Assembly (NCBI GenBank): GCA_026392135.1
Contig: JAPLCR010000180.1
Location: forward strand, 8,721-22,482
DNA from: Armatimonadota bacterium
GTDB taxonomy: Bacteria > Armatimonadota > Chthonomonadetes > Chthonomonadales > Chthonomonadaceae
Reading direction: 5' to 3'
Length of the DNA: 13,762 bases
The notes under the pieces are model-generated. The model was not told the DNA's origin, made no database searches, and saw nothing but the letters and a program-made list of their open reading frames with translations. Positions 12,177 to 13,762 of this stretch are shown here, one piece after another; within the stretch, counting starts at the first letter, position 1, and each line of letters begins with the position of its first letter. Made by a program: the position numbers and the translations under genes.

Positions 12177-13762
12177 CTAGGGGGTTATTTTGAGTATTCC
12201 ACTTCCTTTCTTGCCAAAGAGGTCGCCCGTAATGGTGGCAGACTTTGTGGTTACTGTTGTTACGGTTGTCTGAGCGGTATATGTCACTTGCCCCGCGCCA
12301 GCAGGAATGACTACATTCGCAGGTAGGTTCGGTAAAAGCGCGGGATTGGTGGTAGGAGTCAAGAGAACCATCAACCCCTGAGTCCAGCCCGCAGGGATCG
12401 GGTCTCCAATAGAGACAGTCACAACAGTGCTGATACCGCCTTTTACCTTTGCGGGGTTGAAGGTGATGCTCAATTTCCTTGTGGAGAGTAGCAGTATGGA
12501 GCGTGTTTGGCTAGTATCTCCCAAAGTAGCCGTGACGGTCGCTATCATATCCTTGGTTACGTTGTTCGCCTTAAACTTAACGGTAGCGGTACTTGCCCCC
12601 TTCTTCACTACGACCTTTGCCGGAACATTCAGGTTTGTAGTGTCCGATTTCAGCGTCACGACGGTATCCACAACGGTTGGCCTGTCTAATACAATGGTTC
12701 CCGTCACAGACGAGCCAGTAAACACAACAGGGTCACCTGAGTTATCTGTTAGGAATGTCAGGTCTTGCAGTTGCGGGACGGTCAGCAACATCTGAACGGA
12801 CTGGGTTTCGTTCACAAAACTAACCGTAAGCGTAAGAAGCGTATCCACTTTAAGGACGGGCAAAGGGATTCCAAAAGTAGTAGAGTTGTCCCCCTTGCTG
12901 AGAGCAATGCTATCCCTTGTGTATAGCTTCCCGTCCACGTCCGTAACCTGATAGGTGAGGTACATAGGCTTGGGGATGCCAGATGTGGAGGCAGTTACAA
13001 CGGGGTCTTTGAACTGCACGGTAGCGGTCACGGGCTGTCCGAGTTGCACAAGTAGCGGGGTGCCTGAGTTCGGATTAACTGTCGAGTTTGGCGTTGTCGC
13101 CGTGTTTGTCGCAACTACAGAGGTCGCCGAAGGTGGTGCCATACGCCATTCGCGTACAAATCTCGCTATAAACCCGTCCGTGGTGCCTGTCCCGCCGATA
13201 CTGAAGTTATTGTTTGCGGTTACACCAGCGGTGGCGACATCATCAACGGTCGGGAAGTCGGCGGAATAGGTGACTCCCGCTATCCACCACTGCGTTCCTG
13301 ATGCGTTTGTGGAGACAGAGCACCCTACATCGTCGTTAGCCCCTCCCATCATTGTGGAGCCTTCAATACCCATGTTGCTGTTGAAGACGGTAAGGAATGC
13401 ATCGTACCACCCTTGACCATTCAACTCAGCTCCGACAAGCGGAAACGGGATGAGCGCGTCCGGTAGGTTCAACGAGTACCCTGTAACAAACGTCTTTATC
13501 CCTTCTGTGGTACTCGTGACTGCGATACCCAAGCCGCAGTCGTCCTCTTCCCCTCCAAGGTAAGATGAGTAGAGGATTTTGTTGTTGGTTCCAATTTTGG
13601 TAACGAAAGCGTCCTGTGACCCCATCAGGTAGCCCTGATTGGCGGAATCCGTAACAGGGAATCCCACCCCTCCCGCATCATAACTTGAGAACGTGCCCCC
13701 GGTGACGTAGATGTTGTTTCCAGAGTCAAGCGCAAGGGCGTACACCGCGTCGTCCGCGTCGC
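12177..13762 (-). CDS. Secreted SBBP beta-propeller / Ig-like repeat protein, N-terminus beyond the window
   Basis: The frame is open to the right edge, so only the C-terminal ~528 residues are seen. The first ~200 residues contain SBBP-type (beta-propeller) repeats: DDAVYALALDSGNNIYVTGGT, then DAFVTKIGTNNKILYSSYLGGEEDDCGLGIAV, and then DAFLTVFNSNMGIEGSTMMGGANDDVGCSV, each with the usual DAF..K, YS.YLGG and VTG elements. After a linker (MAPPSATSVV...) come three Thr/Val-rich Ig-like sandwich domains, two with the VPA.VVV..G pattern (NVPAKVVVKKGAS; NLPANVVIPAGAG). There is no cell-wall anchor or sorting tail in the last residues (GSGILKITP). Such proteins are exported and probably surface or matrix components. 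Their exact role is unknown. Confidence 0.85.
   Translation of the reverse strand, partial: DADDAVYALALDSGNNIYVTGGTFSSYDAGGVGFPVTDSANQGYLMGSQDAFVTKIGTNNKILYSSYLGGEEDDCGLGIAVTSTTEGIKTFVTGYSLNLPDALIPFPLVGAELNGQGWYDAFLTVFNSNMGIEGSTMMGGANDDVGCSVSTNASGTQWWIAGVTYSADFPTVDDVATAGVTANNNFSIGGTGTTDGFIARFVREWRMAPPSATSVVATNTATTPNSTVNPNSGTPLLVQLGQPVTATVQFKDPVVTASTSGIPKPMYLTYQVTDVDGKLYTRDSIALSKGDNSTTFGIPLPVLKVDTLLTLTVSFVNETQSVQMLLTVPQLQDLTFLTDNSGDPVVFTGSSVTGTIVLDRPTVVDTVVTLKSDTTNLNVPAKVVVKKGASTATVKFKANNVTKDMIATVTATLGDTSQTRSILLLSTRKLSITFNPAKVKGGISTVVTVSIGDPIPAGWTQGLMVLLTPTTNPALLPNLPANVVIPAGAGQVTYTAQTTVTTVTTKSATITGDLFGKKGSGILKITP

Overview
This window looks like chromosomal DNA of a free-living or environmental bacterium. 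By eye the base composition is a little over half G+C. The run of sugar-catabolism genes, the secreted SBBP beta-propeller/Ig-like protein and the PhyH-family dioxygenase fit phyla such as Armatimonadota (my first guess, low confidence), Planctomycetota, Verrucomicrobiota or Chloroflexota. No rRNA, tRNA, CRISPR array, transposase or phage gene was seen.

Layout. (1) Positions 1-682 hold no credible gene. They contain a good sigma70-type promoter (129-157) overlapped by a palindrome, and a dense set of palindromic, MITE-like repeats. (2) Positions 683-7399 form one tightly spaced, rightward cluster of seven genes: transaldolase-family protein, VOC (epimerase/glyoxalase-fold) protein, HpcH/HpaI-type aldolase, D-2-hydroxyacid dehydrogenase, SDR dehydrogenase, xylose-isomerase-like TIM-barrel protein, and a GH127-like (DUF1680) beta-L-arabinofuranosidase relative. 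It reads as a catabolic module: a glycosidase releases a sugar, an isomerase/epimerase and two NAD-dependent dehydrogenases convert it, and aldolase-type enzymes cleave it. The substrate cannot be read from sequence. No transporter or regulator is present. The HpcH/HpaI gene is visibly broken: its first ~22 codons and the remainder lie in different frames, and about 37 residues including the usual catalytic His are missing. A well-placed Shine-Dalgarno and a 22-codon stub (7410-7478) follow the last gene and may mark a lost eighth gene. (3) Positions 7547-9160 carry two leftward genes: an unrecognised helical protein and a secreted FGE-sulfatase-fold protein without the catalytic cysteines. 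The 5' end of the latter overlaps head-to-head with apbE. (4) apbE (9147-10121, rightward) encodes an exported FAD:protein FMN transferase. (5) A third copy of the palindromic repeat separates apbE from a convergent leftward gene for a protein with five zinc ribbons (10243-11118). (6) A 140-base divergent spacer with a promoter and an inverted repeat leads to a PhyH-family Fe(II)/2-oxoglutarate dioxygenase (11259-12098). A bidirectional hairpin terminator separates it from the C-terminal part of a large secreted SBBP/Ig-like protein that runs off the right edge.

The most notable points are the unusual seven-gene sugar module with an atypical transaldolase, the internally deleted aldolase, and the repeat family whose hairpins show compensatory base changes. 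I see no clear sign of a wholly new type of system. The sugar module is the best candidate for undescribed biochemistry.
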